Part shown: positions 49,135-56,563 of the stretch, one piece after another | Position numbering within the stretch: the stretch's first letter is position 1 | Layout: the number at the start of each line of letters is the position of its first letter | IMG/VR virus record: IMGVR_UViG_3300023096_000002 | Location: 1-64,000 of that record | Strand: one strand, 5' to 3' | Length of the DNA stretch: 64,000 nucleotides | Source: a virus | Program-made: the position numbers and the translations under genes | Notes under the pieces: model-generated | Seen by the model: only the letters and a program-made list of their open reading frames with translations | What the model was told of the DNA's origin: nothing | The model's database searches: none

Positions 49135-49298
49135 TAGAGTTCCACCGCATGTTTGATGTGCCTTGCATGAACCTGACTGTCAGCAGGAATATGAACAATG
49201 ATTTCTTTGTCCTCCGGCCGAACCGTATTGATCACAAGTACCACGGACCAAACGACCGTCCCATCCGACAGCTCGCTCTTCACAGTGTGAACCTGCAT
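49134..49298 (-). CDS. Hypothetical small protein (54 aa)
   Basis: Starts and ends in TAATG overlaps. Beta-rich (TVVWSVVLVINTVRPEDKEIIVHIP) with a His-containing tail. Coupling on both sides supports it. Confidence 0.6.
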   Translation of the reverse strand: MQVHTVKSELSDGTVVWSVVLVINTVRPEDKEIIVHIPADSQVHARHIKHAVEL

Positions 49299-49486
49299 TA
49301 GCCTTCCTCGAAGCGGATAGTCATCGTGAGGTCACAAAGCACGGAAGACGGATCAGTCTCCAACGCCTCACGAATGATATTTGCCAGCGCCATCCCAAGA
49401 ACGTCAGGAGTGAACCCTTCTGGCAACTCAGCCTCAGCGCCGCCGAACCCGCCTGCGCTCATCACAGAAACAAGCATCTTCTTCAT
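49298..49486 (-). CDS. Hypothetical small protein
   Basis: 62 residues with a glycine-rich start (MSAGGFGGAEAELPEGFTP) and a helix-strand end. ATGA overlap with the upstream gene. Confidence 0.6.
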   Translation of the reverse strand: MKKMLVSVMSAGGFGGAEAELPEGFTPDVLGMALANIIREALETDPSSVLCDLTMTIRFEEG

Positions 49487-49806
49487 CGCTCACACCATGC
49501 GTTAATGTGATCCGCCAGCATCATGCCAGCGGTATCAATTTTCCATTCATAGCCGAACAGGCCACGACCATTGTGCAATTGTCCATCATCGCCAATCGGG
49601 CCGAGCGTTCTCGGATGAACCTTGACGCAAATCACTTTGCCGAAGTGATCCGGAACATTCCGCTGACGACCATCCCAGAACCGACCGGCAGCGCGGACAG
49701 CTTCCTTAGCATCATCCGCAGTATAGATGATGTCAGTGGAGTGTACTCCGCCATCGTGATTGCGATATTCGTAGATCGCTTCGTAAATGCTGACCAAGCC
49801 GTTCAT
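49483..49806 (-). CDS. Hypothetical protein
   Basis: 107 residues, mixed alpha/beta (AIYEYRNHDGGVHSTDIIYTADDAKEAVRAAGRFWDG). Unknown family. ATGA overlap at its start. Confidence 0.65.
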   Translation of the reverse strand: MNGLVSIYEAIYEYRNHDGGVHSTDIIYTADDAKEAVRAAGRFWDGRQRNVPDHFGKVICVKVHPRTLGPIGDDGQLHNGRGLFGYEWKIDTAGMMLADHINAWCER

Positions 49807-50345
49807 TTGATAATACCAAAATGCTTGGAAAGAGTGCGGACGCGGCGGACCATGATCTGGCGGAGCGTCTCAGTGCTTTCGCTGCTCGTGTGTCCGGGCG
49901 CTCCATGCAGCTCTATGATCGTGGCATTCAGGTTTTCCTGATAAGCCCCCGTCGCTTCCAGCACATCCACGACTTTATCGACGAAGCTCGGCGGATACAT
50001 ATCATTCATGGCAAAGTCGCGCTCAGCACCTTTGAAGATATCCAGCGCACGCATCATCCACTGAGCTTCAGGATGAAACTCGCTCTTGCCGTAATGGATG
50101 AACCTAGGGATAACTTCCCGCGTGCTAATCTCGCCACGGTAGTTCACGTAGTCAAAGCGGTAGGCCGGTAGCAAAGCCAAGCCTAGCCCGTTTGCAGGCG
50201 CAATAGGAGCGTCTGTAGGCGCCGTGGTAGCCTCTTCCGCCTTAGCTGGTGTGCTGGTAGCGCCGCTAGCCTGCGCTACTGCCAGCCCCTTTAAAAGCGC
50301 GGGGTGTGCGCTCAGTTCTTCAAGTGACTTTAGTTTGTCAGACAT
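49803..50345 (-). CDS. Protein with C-terminal YRGE/WYL-like domain
   Basis: 180 residues from ATG 50345. An N-terminal helix and Ala/Pro linker lead to FDYVNYRGEISTREVIPRFIHYGKSEFHPEAQWMMRALDIFKGAERDFAM (about 73-125). That motif is frequent in phage proteins and resembles the Sm-like WYL ligand-binding fold. It may sense a small molecule or nucleic acid. C-terminus helical and basic. Confidence 0.7.
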   Translation of the reverse strand: MSDKLKSLEELSAHPALLKGLAVAQASGATSTPAKAEEATTAPTDAPIAPANGLGLALLPAYRFDYVNYRGEISTREVIPRFIHYGKSEFHPEAQWMMRALDIFKGAERDFAMNDMYPPSFVDKVVDVLEATGAYQENLNATIIELHGAPGHTSSESTETLRQIMVRRVRTLSKHFGIIK

Positions 50346-50372
50346 CGGAAAGTTCCCTTTTCCTATGTGAAA

Positions 50373-50395
50373 GAGCCCGGCTGTTAACCGGGCTC
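50373..50395 (-). terminator. Terminator of the DUF932-like gene
   Basis: GAGCCCGG (50373-50380) pairs with CCGGGCTC (50388-50395). On the minus strand TTTCAC follows. Placed 9 bases past the stop. Confidence 0.6.
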
Positions 50396-50403
50396 CGTTT
50401 GAA

Positions 50404-51375
50404 TTATGCGGCCAAAGCGTAGTCCGCCATTTCAAGAAGCTGGCGCTTGACGTCCAGTTTGATCTGACCCGTCTTGCCCATCCAGCTATTGTAGAGGCGA
50501 ACGTCCTGGGACTTGCCAGCAACGTGGTCAGCCCAATGCGTTACGCCATTGAGCACGCCCCATCCGTTCCCCGGCGTCGCGCCCGGAGCATTGACCACAC
50601 TCGCAAGAACGTTGCCGAGTGTCTTGTTCTGAAGGCTCGGGTTCGTGAGCAGTGTCAGCACCTGAGCCTTCTCATGGCTTTCCGCGACCTGGAAGTTCTT
50701 CGCGAGGAACGTCATGGTGTCGATCGCATTCAGCTTCAGCTTTTGGAGTGCGATAGCTTCCTCCTCGTGGAGGGCGATCTGTTCCTGTGCGAGCTGGATG
50801 GTCTCCTTCGCCTTGCTCACGTCAAACGGCTTGGCGTGCGACTGGCGATATTCCGGGTTGTTGGCCTGACTAAGCGCCATCGCCAAAGTGTTCGCGCAGA
50901 CCACGCGGACGGCCGTCGTGCGGGCAGAGTTGCTGACGCCGCTTTCATGCGGAACGATGAGCAGGATGTAGCCGTTGACCTGATCACGGCCGTTGAGAGT
51001 GAAGCCCTTCTTGATGTTGGCCAATCCCCAGACGACGCGCCCGCCATGCAGCGCACCGGCAGTTTCAAGTGTCGCGCCGCCTGTCTCGGTATACTCCCGG
51101 AAAAACTCCATCGCATCCTTGTTCTGGAAGGGCTGCCAATCCTTGCCGACGACCGAGAAGATGGAATTGTCCGTGTCACGCATCAGCGCCATTTTGTTCG
51201 GGATCATGATCTTTTCATCACCGGCTTCCACGAACAACGGACGCTTGACAACGCCCCAATCGAGACCGGCAGCTACCAGCATCTCATCAACTGTGACACT
51301 GCCGACGACTTTATTGCCGAGACCGTGCCAAGGAGTTTCACCGGCAAAAGCCATTGTTTCCACTGCGTGAGCCAT
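50404..51375 (-). CDS. DUF932 family protein
   Basis: 323 residues from ATG 51375 with GAGGGA upstream. ETPWHGLGNKV (about 13-23), FSVVGKDWQPFQNKDAMEFF, and VRVVCANTLAMAL are hallmarks of DUF932 (LGT_TIGR03299-like), common in large phages and plasmids; function unknown. It forms a single-gene unit with its own promoter and terminator, pointing to strong or early expression. Confidence 0.85.
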   Translation of the reverse strand: MAHAVETMAFAGETPWHGLGNKVVGSVTVDEMLVAAGLDWGVVKRPLFVEAGDEKIMIPNKMALMRDTDNSIFSVVGKDWQPFQNKDAMEFFREYTETGGATLETAGALHGGRVVWGLANIKKGFTLNGRDQVNGYILLIVPHESGVSNSARTTAVRVVCANTLAMALSQANNPEYRQSHAKPFDVSKAKETIQLAQEQIALHEEEAIALQKLKLNAIDTMTFLAKNFQVAESHEKAQVLTLLTNPSLQNKTLGNVLASVVNAPGATPGNGWGVLNGVTHWADHVAGKSQDVRLYNSWMGKTGQIKLDVKRQLLEMADYALAA

Positions 51376-51436
51376 TTCCAAATCCCTCTATTTAAACCGA
51401 AGCAGAATTGCTTTAAACTCACTCTAATGGAGCACA

Positions 51437-51466
51437 GTTATAAAGCAAGAGCAAAACGCTCAGCAA
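51437..51466 (-). promoter_or_regulatory. Promoter of the DUF932-like gene
   Basis: Minus strand TTGCTG (51466-51461), 18-nt spacer, TATAAC (51442-51437), about 60 bases before the ATG. Good sigma70-like match. Confidence 0.55.
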
Positions 51467-51471
51467 TTGGA

Positions 51472-51702
51472 TTATTCCGTCATATCGTTAGGAACTTCCT
51501 CATGATCCTTTGGCGGTTCACCAAAATGCAGGGCAGTCATTTCCTTTTCAAGGAAGCAACCGTGAGCTCCATGTTCCTTGCGGCAGACTATACCGATCGT
51601 GCGTTTTTGGCGATCGTCGTAAACAGCTCCGATCAGATGGCCGTATTTGAATTTCTTCTTACCTTCACCGTCGGTGAATTTCCACCAAACAATCGCATCC
51701 AT
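51472..51702 (-). CDS. Hypothetical small basic protein
   Basis: 76 residues; AAGGAAT precedes the ATG. IVWWKFTDGEGKKKFKYGHLIGAVYDD suggests a small beta barrel. Stands between a terminator and the DUF932 promoter. Confidence 0.65.
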   Translation of the reverse strand: MDAIVWWKFTDGEGKKKFKYGHLIGAVYDDRQKRTIGIVCRKEHGAHGCFLEKEMTALHFGEPPKDHEEVPNDMTE

Positions 51703-51725
51703 AGCATATTCCTTATGCTGGTATC

Positions 51726-51763
51726 AAAAAGCCCTGAGTGCGAGGGGGCTTGCACTCAGGGCT
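51726..51763 (-). terminator. Strong terminator
   Basis: AGCCCTGAGTGC (51730-51741) pairs perfectly with GCACTCAGGGCT (51752-51763), with TTTTTGAT after it on the minus strand. A 12-bp stem; the clearest terminator in the window. Confidence 0.85.
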
Positions 51764-51791
51764 CTCACATAACCGAAAGGGGTTTGAACGG

Positions 51792-52634
51792 TTATGCGGT
51801 AGCGGTAGTCGTTTCAGCAGCAGCCTTGGCAGCGGCGGCTTCATCAGCTGCCTTCTTGTCGGCAGCGGCCTTTTCGTCAGCAGCCTTCTTTTCAGCCTTG
51901 GCCTTGTCAGCAGCAGCCTTGGCTTCGGCCGCAGCCTTCACTTCGGCAGCGAGCTTGACGTCTTCGACGGCGCGGGCAGCAAGCGTTTCCTTGACAAAGG
52001 CAGCGCGGGTGGCTTCGTCGCCGATGACTTCCAGGATGTTCTTGTTGACGCGGTAGTCCTTGTCCAGGTCGCGCAGACGACCGCCCTTGGCGAGGTAGTC
52101 TTCCGTCGAGATGCCCGGATTTTCCTTGATGACGCGCATCGAGTTGAAGCCGCGAGCCGGATTGCCTCGTTCAGCCGGGGGACGACGCGGAGCGCCTTCA
52201 CGTGGAGCAACGACCCAGAAGCGCTTGCCGTAAATGCCCATCGGACCGGACGGCGCCTTGTCTTCCTTGTCCTTCTTGACGCGGGCCTTCTTCTCCGGCT
52301 TCACAGCGCCGGCGAGGTCGGATGCGGTCTGCGCTTCCGGCGTGCCGAATGCGGCGTCCAGGGCAGCAAAGAGTTTCGTGGCGGCGATGGCCTTGTCCTT
52401 GCCGAGGTCCTTGGCCTTCAGCGCCTTGGCGTCGTTGTCAACAGCCTTGGAGGCGAGATTGTAGAGCGTGATGTAATGCGGATCGATGTTGATGGCGGTC
52501 GATGCGACCAGCTCTTCGACGGTGTTGATGATTACATCGCCGCCCTTTTCCGTGTTGTGCGCCGTGGCGTCTTCTTCCGTCTGGTGAGCTGCGAGCTGTC
52601 CTGCGACAAAAGTGAGGTAATGCTTGGAGGTCAT
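51792..52634 (-). CDS. Hypothetical Ala/Lys-rich protein
   Basis: 280 residues from ATG 52634. The N-terminal 110 residues are helical. The centre is basic with PMGIYGKRFWVVAPREGAPRRPP. The last 70 residues are an Ala/Lys/Glu heptad-like coiled coil. The layout resembles a nucleoid- or DNA-associated protein. Terminated by a very strong hairpin, so probably abundant. Confidence 0.7.
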   Translation of the reverse strand: MTSKHYLTFVAGQLAAHQTEEDATAHNTEKGGDVIINTVEELVASTAINIDPHYITLYNLASKAVDNDAKALKAKDLGKDKAIAATKLFAALDAAFGTPEAQTASDLAGAVKPEKKARVKKDKEDKAPSGPMGIYGKRFWVVAPREGAPRRPPAERGNPARGFNSMRVIKENPGISTEDYLAKGGRLRDLDKDYRVNKNILEVIGDEATRAAFVKETLAARAVEDVKLAAEVKAAAEAKAAADKAKAEKKAADEKAAADKKAADEAAAAKAAAETTTATA

Positions 52635-52710
52635 GCCGGTATTCCCTTTGTTTGGATTGGCTTGGATGCGCTGCCGTTGCTTGGTTTGCACCAATGACTA
52701 GAGCTTAAAC

Positions 52711-52724
52711 TGCTCCCATATATA
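52711..52724 (-). promoter_or_regulatory. TATATAT-GGGAGCA promoter-like motif
   Basis: Minus strand, about 80 bases before the ATG of the Ala/Lys-rich gene, in a 137-bp gap. Shares GGGAGCA after the -10-like box with two other sites. No clear -35. Confidence 0.35.
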
Positions 52725-52771
52725 ATGCAAGGACCGCGTACCGGAATTCTTGCATTATGGCAATTAATTCT

Positions 52772-53257
52772 TCAACGATTGTCTTTGGGCTTCGTCCGAC
52801 CAAAAATGTAGTCGGGGCGGCGGGCGGCGTTCGGTGGACATACAGCCAAGATGCGCCATCCTTCGTCAAGGCGTTTCTGAACGTCCTGTGTGCAGCAATC
52901 GTCTTCCCATTCCACCTCGTTGACGAACATGAGCATGTTGTCCGCAACGGTTATCTGGATGAGCCTTCCGGCTTGGTAATCCAGCGGTCCGCCACGATCC
53001 ATCAGGTCGCCACGATCACGCATTTTGGTGAGCATCGTTCCGTCGACACCTTCAATGTCGAACTGTGTGACGCCAGCCCTTGTGAGGTTCGCAACCTCCT
53101 CCATGCTCATGCGCATTCTGGGAACGCTATAGCGATCAAGCGATCCGTCTTTGTTGAGATTACCCTTAGCGAGCGGCCAGTTATCCAGGAACACTACCTT
53201 CTGCTCATCTGTGAGCACGTTGTAGTCAAAGTTATAGTTTATGGAACAGATCAGCAT
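52772..53257 (-). CDS. Hypothetical protein
   Basis: 161 residues from ATG 53257 (TGATG overlap). N-terminus INYNFDYNVLTDEQKVVFLDNWP; later EVEWEDDCCTQDVQKRLDEGWRILAVCPPNA, a pattern like phage proteins with a single-sheet alpha/beta fold. Unknown function. Confidence 0.65.
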   Translation of the reverse strand: MLICSINYNFDYNVLTDEQKVVFLDNWPLAKGNLNKDGSLDRYSVPRMRMSMEEVANLTRAGVTQFDIEGVDGTMLTKMRDRGDLMDRGGPLDYQAGRLIQITVADNMLMFVNEVEWEDDCCTQDVQKRLDEGWRILAVCPPNAARRPDYIFGRTKPKDNR

Positions 53258-53463
53258 CAAAGCGGCTCCTTCAGCCAGTAGCATTTGTCAACTTCATTGT
53301 AGCGCATGAGCTGCGGATGCAGTTTCATGACATTCGAAAAGTCTTTGCTGACTATCTGTTCGCTTACGCCGAACTTCTTGACAACGTGCTTACGATTAAT
53401 GAAGCCGTATATTTGAATAAGTTCAATGATCCAACCCATGCGCAGGTTTTCGAAATATCGCAT
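53257..53463 (-). CDS. Small HTH DNA-binding protein
   Basis: 68 residues. IIELIQIYGFINRKHVVKKFGVSEQIVSKDFSNVM (about 12-46) is a DeoR-type helix-turn-helix (recognition helix in SEQIVSKDF), with a wing-like RYNEVDKCYWL. AAGGAAA precedes the ATG. It is a plausible regulator and a candidate reader of the ACCGGTC or palindromic sites. Confidence 0.7.
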   Translation of the reverse strand: MRYFENLRMGWIIELIQIYGFINRKHVVKKFGVSEQIVSKDFSNVMKLHPQLMRYNEVDKCYWLKEPL

Positions 53464-53687
53464 CAGGTATTTTCCTTGAAAGGTGGAGCATGGTCATACT
53501 CACGCCAGCATTGATCCACGAGTGCCGCATCCTCATGCGACAAGTCTACATATCCGTTACCGACGACGAAGCCGGTCCGGAAGGAATGTTCGATCAATCC
53601 TTTGATCATTTTCTTTTGACCACTCGGGCTGGCATACTTCAACGCCGTAATGTGATCGTCCAGGATTTCGTCTAAGCTATCCGCCAA
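53463..53687 (-). CDS. Hypothetical protein
   Basis: 74 residues from TTG 53687, with AGAAGG four bases upstream; ATG 53702 is an alternative without a ribosome site. Acidic and helical. Coupled (TGATG) to the HTH gene. Confidence 0.55.
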   Translation of the reverse strand: MADSLDEILDDHITALKYASPSGQKKMIKGLIEHSFRTGFVVGNGYVDLSHEDAALVDQCWREYDHAPPFKENT

Positions 53688-53982
53688 GTGACCTTCTCCC
53701 ATGTATGCGGACGATCTGTTCCTCGAACAGTGCCAGCGCTTCTGTCTTGCTTTCCGCCCAATTGGTGATGCGCGTGAAGAAGGCTTCCTCCTCCATTGTA
53801 GTGATCCCCAAAAGGCTCATTATTTTGGGCCATGTCTCGCAGGTGACCCATTCATCTGGATCAACGTCAAAGAGCTGGCGTGCATGCCCGACGATATCCG
53901 TGCGCAGGTTTTGATTGCAAAACAGCGGACTGTTTTTGCAAGCGTCCAGGAGCGCGTAGCAGTTGGCTTTTGTTGATGTCAT
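53677..53982 (-). CDS. Hypothetical protein
   Basis: 101 residues from ATG 53982 (AAAGGGG upstream). Helical (MTSTKANCYALLDACKNSPLF ... NWAESKTEALALFEEQIVRI). Unknown function. Confidence 0.65.
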   Translation of the reverse strand: MTSTKANCYALLDACKNSPLFCNQNLRTDIVGHARQLFDVDPDEWVTCETWPKIMSLLGITTMEEEAFFTRITNWAESKTEALALFEEQIVRIHGRRSLGG

Positions 53983-54034
53983 GGTAAACCCCTTTCCCGG
54001 TCCACACTGGCATGGACCTGGATCAAAAGCAAGC

Positions 54035-54337
54035 CTAGCGACGCTCCTTAATGCCAAGGAACTTCACCAAGTCCTCGCGATACGCTTCCCGGCCGAACTC
54101 ATGGCAGCGAAGAACGAGAGCTATGGCACTGTCCAGGTTAGACCAGCCATGTACCGATTGTCTGTCAAAATGAACGGTCGTGTAGCAGCCCGCGCCAGCC
54201 CGCGCCCGTAGCTCAGCACGGTTAGCATCGGCCCTAGCGGCGCTATTATGGTTGACATAATACTCAACTTTGACGCCAATAACGATCGTTTCCTGCTGGC
54301 ACTGCTCGCGGTCTATTCCGTTGATGTTGATGTCCAT
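54035..54337 (-). CDS. Hypothetical protein
   Basis: 100 residues starting one base after the MazG-like stop. VKVEYYVNHNSAARADANRAELRARAG and DSAIALVLRCHEFGREAYREDLVKFLGI suggest an alpha/beta fold. No family. Confidence 0.65.
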   Translation of the reverse strand: MDININGIDREQCQQETIVIGVKVEYYVNHNSAARADANRAELRARAGAGCYTTVHFDRQSVHGWSNLDSAIALVLRCHEFGREAYREDLVKFLGIKERR

Positions 54338-54338
54338 G

Positions 54339-55016
54339 CTACACCTTCACATCAAATCCGTACTTGACGGATGTTTTGTTGAACTTGTCCCGGATGCAGT
54401 CACCCAAATCCAGACCGATTTTGTTGGCGATGTTGAACAGGACAACGCCGCAATCCCCGAGCTCATCCTTCAAGCCCTGCTTGATTTCAGCCTCGGTCTT
54501 GCCGTCCGTTTTCAGCCCGAGCTCGATCCGGCGCAGGCGTTTGACGTTGCCGCAGAACTCACCGAACTCTTCGTTGAACTCCACGATGTTATCGCGCAAG
54601 GTCCATTGTCCTTTGGCCCAGAGATTGTCGCGGTCCGCGCAGGCCGACTGCACCGTCTTGAACGTGAGGTCGTAGGAAGGCGGCAAATCTGGAGTCCCTA
54701 CTTCAACCGCCTGATTTTGAAGAGAGTATGGATTGCACCAAGCAGCGAGGTTTTGGTACGACAATCCACGCTCTTTCGGGAGCAAGTAATTGTCAAGGAA
54801 TGGTGCGGCGTCACGGATCGCATCAAGGACATCATCCATTTCACGAAGCAGCCACGCGGCGTTGCTTTCGCGATCCTTGACCGGTACAGTCGGATCATGA
54901 CTGTCGAAACCAAAACGGTATGATTTACCAAGGGCGGTGAGCACCTCAGCAAACTCCTCCGTTAGGCGACCCATGACCTGCTTTTCGTCATGTCGATTGA
55001 TGAATTTTTCGTGCAT
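54339..55016 (-). CDS. MazG-like nucleotide pyrophosphohydrolase
   Basis: 225 residues. The C-terminal half (about 140-225) has the MazG pattern: EFNEEFGEFCGN, then DELGDCGVVLFNIANKIGLDLGDCIRDKFNKTSVKYG. The N-terminal half (RLTEEFAEVLTALGK ... WLLREMDDVLDAI) looks like a second copy of the same helical unit, so it may be an internal duplication forming one four-helix bundle pair. Phage MazG enzymes hydrolyse nucleoside triphosphates or lower ppGpp. AAGGAA lies upstream. Confidence 0.75.
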   Translation of the reverse strand: MHEKFINRHDEKQVMGRLTEEFAEVLTALGKSYRFGFDSHDPTVPVKDRESNAAWLLREMDDVLDAIRDAAPFLDNYLLPKERGLSYQNLAAWCNPYSLQNQAVEVGTPDLPPSYDLTFKTVQSACADRDNLWAKGQWTLRDNIVEFNEEFGEFCGNVKRLRRIELGLKTDGKTEAEIKQGLKDELGDCGVVLFNIANKIGLDLGDCIRDKFNKTSVKYGFDVKV

Positions 55017-55419
55017 CAGCAGCGGCTTTCCTTTTTGCGTTCATCTCAATGATGAACTGTTCCTGAAATTCGTTCAGCTTTTCCCGAGACCATTCCTTCT
55101 GGAGAAACCAGAGCGCGACGGTCTCTTGAATGATCTTACTGTGGACAATTCCGTCTTCGCCGACCTCAACACCCCGAACGGTGATGTTGCGACCTGTCCT
55201 GAAGTTGCGGCGCATGGTGACGCCCTCCGTACGGAGGAAGCCAAGGTTCGTAGCGACAACGAACAGACTTACGCCATCGGTCATCAATTCAGGGCAGCGA
55301 CTATCGCACCGGTCAGCGATGACGGAAGCTGTGACCGGTCGTCCTAGACCGGTCATCACCTGGACGATATGAATGCGCAGTTGTCCGTTGCGATCCCGCT
55401 TGACCTTTTGGGCGTTCAT
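54988..55419 (-). CDS. Winged-helix-like protein
   Basis: 143 residues. RIHIVQVMTGLGRPVTASVIADRC ... LFVVATNLGFLRTEGVTMRRNFRTGRNITVRG looks like a winged helix. Charged helical C-terminus. Three ACCGGTC words lie inside its coding sequence, so it could be self-regulated. Confidence 0.6.
   Translation of the reverse strand: MNAQKVKRDRNGQLRIHIVQVMTGLGRPVTASVIADRCDSRCPELMTDGVSLFVVATNLGFLRTEGVTMRRNFRTGRNITVRGVEVGEDGIVHSKIIQETVALWFLQKEWSREKLNEFQEQFIIEMNAKRKAAADARKIHQST
55307..55355. repeat. Cluster of three ACCGGTC words inside a gene
   Basis: CACCGGTCA near 55307, GACCGGTCG at 55333-55341 and GACCGGTCA at 55347-55355, the same word as the array at 41261-41396. Spacing of the last two is 14. Confidence 0.6.
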
Positions 55420-55607
55420 CGTAATCGGCTCCGCTGCTCTTTCTGGATGGCCTTTAGCTTTTGTTTCATCTCGGCACGTTCACGAACTGTCATGTCCCTC
55501 CAGTTGCGCTCAAGCTCTACTTCGTATTCACGCTCATCGTTCTCGAGCTGCCGGTCAGTGAACAAATGGTAGTGCGGCAAATCCTTATGCGGTATGACGT
55601 CGGTCAT
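55416..55607 (-). CDS. Small charged helical protein
   Basis: 63 residues, helical and charged (RQLENDEREYEVELERNWRDMTVRERAEMKQKLKAIQ). ATGA overlaps on both sides. Confidence 0.65.
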   Translation of the reverse strand: MTDVIPHKDLPHYHLFTDRQLENDEREYEVELERNWRDMTVRERAEMKQKLKAIQKEQRSRLR

Positions 55608-55813
55608 AACTTACCTTTCTCCAGTGACGCCTTAATGGCCTTGAAACTTTCCATCAGGTCAACCAGTTTGCGAGCGCCGCTCTCGCTGACGGTCATCAAA
55701 GCGCTGAGACCAAAAGCGATATTGTTGTCGCAGTTTTCCATGATGAAGTCATATGAAGCCTTGTCCAATTCGACAACGGCATAGGGCGGATTGTTTGAGT
55801 TCTTTTCGGTCAT
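55604..55813 (-). CDS. Hypothetical small protein
   Basis: 69 residues (VVELDKASYDFIMENCDNNIAFGLSALMTV ... FKAIKASLEKGKL). Coupled by ATGA overlaps. No family. Confidence 0.65.
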   Translation of the reverse strand: MTEKNSNNPPYAVVELDKASYDFIMENCDNNIAFGLSALMTVSESGARKLVDLMESFKAIKASLEKGKL

Positions 55814-56031
55814 GCTGGATACTTCTTCTCCAACTTTACGGTCAATTTTTCGATGCTATCGGCATAGGACAAAATCACTTCATCGGCATTCTTATAGCCA
55901 GTGTGCTTGCGATCATCATCGCGCATCCTAGCGACGTCCAGAGCGAGCTGGTATGCCTGGAGCTTCATGGCTTTAACCGTGCCATTATGCTCCGCTAGAA
56001 CGTCTTCAGGTATCCCTGCAATCAATTTCAC
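55810..56031 (-). CDS. Hypothetical small protein, GTG start
   Basis: 73 residues from GTG 56031, with GGAGG five to six bases upstream. Helical (MKLQAYQLALDVARMRDDDRKHTGYKNADEVILSYADSIEKL). Confidence 0.65.
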   Translation of the reverse strand: MKLIAGIPEDVLAEHNGTVKAMKLQAYQLALDVARMRDDDRKHTGYKNADEVILSYADSIEKLTVKLEKKYPA

Positions 56032-56032
56032 G

Positions 56033-56305
56033 TTAGCCTCCTAGTGAACCACGGACCGCCCGCGCACCCGTTAGGTACGCTTTCCAGCTTGCGTCGGTGT
56101 TGGGAATGTTGAGCAGCTTGGCTGCAATGCGAATGCCGATCCAACCGTCATGGACGGTGACGCCTTCCCGCTCTACGCGATGCCAAAGGCGATCGGCAGT
56201 TTCAAGTTCGAACTTTGCGGTGAGATTATTGTCTGGGTAGGTTTCGATGAAGTGATTTAGACCTTTAATATACGCTTGCTTTGCAGCGGTGAAACGGCTG
56301 TTCAT
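56033..56305 (-). CDS. Hypothetical protein, first gene of the leftward ladder
   Basis: 90 residues from ATG 56305, with GGGGG upstream. Helical with Trp/Arg (TADRLWHRVEREGVTVHDGWIGIRIAAKLLNIP). Its promoter lies at 56336-56364. Confidence 0.65.
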   Translation of the reverse strand: MNSRFTAAKQAYIKGLNHFIETYPDNNLTAKFELETADRLWHRVEREGVTVHDGWIGIRIAAKLLNIPNTDASWKAYLTGARAVRGSLGG

Positions 56306-56335
56306 GAAACCCCCAGATGATAAAGTACAGGCTGC

Positions 56336-56364
56336 AAAGTACCTGTTATTTAAAGCCGACGCAA
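56336..56364 (-). promoter_or_regulatory. Leftward early promoter candidate
   Basis: Minus strand TTGCGT (56364-56359), 17-nt spacer, TACTTT (56341-56336), 31 bases before the ATG of the first ladder gene. Confidence 0.45.
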
Positions 56365-56470
56365 GAGCTAATTTAGAACTCACGTCAGCTGATATCCTCA
56401 ACGGATCGAACCGACTAAGTATTTGTTTTTGTTAGAGGAATTAAATAACTGTTCATAACTTATTTTTGTC

Positions 56471-56499
56471 TTTGCCTTTACCCCAAAGCAGCGTATAAG
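56471..56499 (+). promoter_or_regulatory. Rightward early promoter candidate
   Basis: TTTGCC (56471-56476), 17-nt spacer, TATAAG (56494-56499), about 65 bases before the first rightward ATG. Confidence 0.5.
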
Positions 56500-56563
56500 G
56501 TGCAACTTGAGCCAAAATGTGGACGGAAGGCCCGCCACAAGCTCATCAAAGGAAAACCCCAAC

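Larger units (their letters stand above)
56306..56563. promoter_or_regulatory. Divergent promoter region
   Basis: Leftward genes end their 5' side at 56305 and rightward genes begin at 56564. The 258-bp gap is AT-rich with promoter-like boxes on both strands and no gene. It is the switch point between the two early-type blocks. Confidence 0.65.
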
